Shown piece by piece: positions 61,652-64,000 of a stretch of 64,000 bases of DNA. A program made the position numbers and the translations under genes. Under the pieces are notes generated by a model that saw only the letters and a program-made list of their open reading frames with translations, searched no databases and had not been told where the DNA came from. Positions within the stretch are counted from its first letter, which is position 1, and each line of letters opens with the position of its first letter. The stretch is from Antennarius striatus (taxonomy: Eukaryota; Chordata; Actinopteri; Lophiiformes; Antennariidae): positions 24,933,501 to 24,997,500 of the forward strand of contig NC_090779.1 of NCBI RefSeq assembly GCF_040054535.1, written 5' to 3'.

Positions 61652-64000
61652 TGTGTTATTAGAAGACAACATTTAATATTAACTCATGCATCTACAAATA
61701 CTTTAAAAATGATGTCATCCCCCTTAAATAAACGTTGGCACCTGTCGGTCGTGTCTAGCGGGATGTACAGACGGATGGATGTTGACCAACACGCCGTGAT
61801 TCATCCCACATAAGTGGGGTGACGTCAGAAATGCTCTCCCTGCAGTTATCATACAAATGAAAATATGTGGGCAATTAAAAGCCCCTCGCCCGTCACACAC
61901 ATGCAGGTTTCAGTTATTATTCATGTCATATATTTAGAGCTATAGAGCAGACGTCATGTCTCATAACTCATTATGGATCCCACTGATTACGGTTGCATCC
62001 TTTCAGCGGAGTGGAATCAGTCTATTAGCGGCGTTCGAATTGTTAAAAGATAAAACGGACAAATTAAATATTAATTTCCGACAGGACACGCCGTGTGACG
62101 GTTTGATGATGTCACAGGGTTACATTCACATCAGCAGCAGCAGGTAGAAGGAAAACATCACCGACATCCTCGGGTGGAGAAACGTCTCCATCCTGAGCTC
62201 CACCAGGAGGAAACCGGTCTCAGGACGTGATTTTTAAGGAGTTTATGAAACTAATAAAGAAATAACAGCTGGAACACACACCAGCTGGCCTGGATGTACA
62301 CTTGAAATTTAATTCATCCAAAATCCCAACAAAAAGATCAACCCAGGGAGATATTTTTGGCTTCATTTGCAGCTCAAAGCGTTTTTAAAAATCACATTTA
62401 CGAATTTAACACAAACCTATATTGAAGGCTGTTGCAATTCCAAACAACAAACACACCTTTCTGTCAGCAGCTCTTTATCGGAACTACTTTCTACTATTGT
62501 CCTGGAGACACTGATGGTGTGTTTTGTTGATTATCCTGAGAAATTAGGACACAGTGGACACAAGTTTGGAACGCAGCGAGCGCCACAAACAATCCCATTC
62601 ACCTCCATTGTGCTGAGATGGAGGCGAAAATACAGGAGGGGGGGGGGGTCATTTTAAAAACCTGCACAAATAAATCCAAAAGTGGAGCAGGTCTGAATGA
62701 AGCACACAGGATTAAACACCTCCACGTTATTTCTGGTCACACTCAGACACACACACACACACACACACACACATCTGCTGCTGGGACACTTCACACTCTT
62801 GAAAATGCAAACATTTAAGTTCCAACGTGAACAACAATTTCTAGTGGGATATTAACAAGAGCTTTCTTTACACACACACACACACACACACACATGGACT
62901 CACACACTAAAACATCCACATCATCCATTTTGTTGATGTTCCCTGTGATCTTGAAACCTGCATCAGAAACAGGGGCTAACGAGGAACACCTGAACGCACC
63001 ATCAAACACCTGGGATGCAAAACAGCTGCTGGGAAATAGATCTTTAAATAATCAGAAATATTGACCTCATCCAGAATAACTCGGACACAAACGATCCCAC
63101 GAAAACTTGAGCTCATATATTGATCTAAATCGATTATTGATGAGGACACAGAACAATATTTTGCTTTAGAAGAATGTTATAAAAATGATGTGACTTTCTG
63201 CGGCGCGTCCTCCGCTCGGATTGGATCAGCAGCGTCCTGACAAGGACGAGGAAATCAAACGTGACGTGGAGGTGTTGCCTCAGCCTTCTGTGGCGCGATG
63301 ACTCACACGAGGAGGTGACATAGCAGGTGACATAGCAGGTATTTGGGAGAGGACATCCCAGCAAAAAAAAGAAAGAAAGAAATAACCTGAAGCTAAAGGA
63401 GGACGTTCCAGGTGGGGTTTCTACCTGTGTCCCAACGCGCGTCACCCGGACACGGGTCATCTCATCCAGTCGTGACTCCAAAGTGCGCAGAGGAGCCCAG
63501 CGTGACCGGCACGCCCACGATCAAAGTCAAATCAAACTGCAAACTGCGATTTTTATTTACGATCTGATATTTTAAGGTGGAATTTACAACAACACGGAGT
63601 TACTCTGAGTATGCGTGACGAAGAAACGCACGACTCAAGATCCGGAGAACAACAACAACAACAACAACAAAAGTGGAGAGATCGACTCAGACAAACCAAA
63701 AGAACCTCAAGTCCTGATCGAGACTCTCACACTGACGTAAACACCTCATAAACACTGACGTCAGCAACGCACAACTCTCCTAATGGCGGGATCATTATAG
63801 GACGTTCATTTTTCAGGGATTCGCCGGCTGATGCTTTACGCGTAATTTGATTACGCGGCCAACTGAAGGTGTCAAAGGACAGTAATTTAACGCACATGCT
63901 GCACCAGCCCGTGTGTGATGGTGGGAACACAATCAGGGTGGAGTTCTGGAGCTGAAGGCCGGCAGTCAGCTGACCTGAGATCAGATAGAAAGCAGGAAAC
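60041..64000. other. Gene-free region with possible regulatory elements
   Basis: No coding exon is recognised. Short (CA)n/(TG)n arrays lie at 61623-61650, 62748-62773 and 62871-62895, and (CAA)n at about 63650-63670. Two complex stretches, 61820-62130 and 63720-63930, are rich in homeodomain- and CRE-like motifs. Confidence 0.55.
63720..63930. promoter_or_regulatory. Candidate enhancer-like element
   Basis: A perfect inverted repeat cgcgtaatttgattacgcg (63839-63857) contains TAATTTGATTA, a paired-class homeodomain dimer site (TAAT-N3-ATTA). Nearby are a full CRE TGACGTCA (63756-63763), a half variant TGACGTAA (63733-63740) and two forkhead-like AAACA motifs. Function is inferred only from motifs. 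Confidence 0.3.

Overview
This window is vertebrate nuclear DNA, almost certainly from a ray-finned (teleost) fish. Evidence for this is: spliced genes with short GT-AG introns, no operons, very abundant (CA)n/(TG)n microsatellites, fish-type degenerate transposons, and proteins that match teleost versions of known vertebrate genes. It is not bacterial or viral, and I found no CRISPR array, operon or phage. Exon models were made by hand from splice signals and reading phase, and each of the three multi-exon models closes in frame from start to stop.

Four genes are supported, all on the minus strand. (1) 315-8910: ticrr (treslin), a replication-origin firing factor, 21 coding exons. Its true C-terminus lies in two small exons at 786-908 and 315-433, which a simple ORF reading misses. 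(2) 14601-14981: a single-exon gene for a 126-residue protein like human C11orf96, with a TATA box. (3) 23656-28887: alkbh3, an Fe(II)/2-oxoglutarate nucleic-acid demethylase, nine coding exons plus one 5' non-coding exon. (4) 31494-42986: hsd17b12 (most like the teleost 'a' copy), the 3-ketoacyl-CoA reductase of fatty-acid elongation, eleven coding exons with a 6.9 kb first intron. From general knowledge, HSD17B12, ALKBH3 and C11orf96 lie in this order and orientation on human 11p11.2, whereas TICRR is on 15q26; so a synteny junction relative to mammals falls between about 9.4 and 13.9 kb.

The rest is non-coding. Between the genes lie dispersed repeats: an inverted pair of an unnamed family around ticrr, two RTE-like LINE tails, two copies of a DNA transposon with 'cctcaacttacgaac'-type ends, a Tigger-like scrap, hAT-like scraps and a hairpin MITE. 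From about 43.2 to 43.9 kb there is a CpG-rich, CCAAT-rich promoter with ZNF143-like and TCTCGCGAGA motifs, and no gene I can assign to it. From about 46 to 64 kb there is no recognisable protein gene; it holds many microsatellites, a foldback-like element, polypurine tracts and two complex stretches that look like candidate regulatory elements.

The genes do not form a pathway: ticrr acts in DNA replication initiation, alkbh3 in alkylation repair/RNA demethylation, hsd17b12 in ER lipid synthesis. I see no clear new biological system. The most useful results are the corrected ticrr terminus, the upstream ORF arrangement of alkbh3, the unassigned promoter near 43.8 kb, and the repeat structures.
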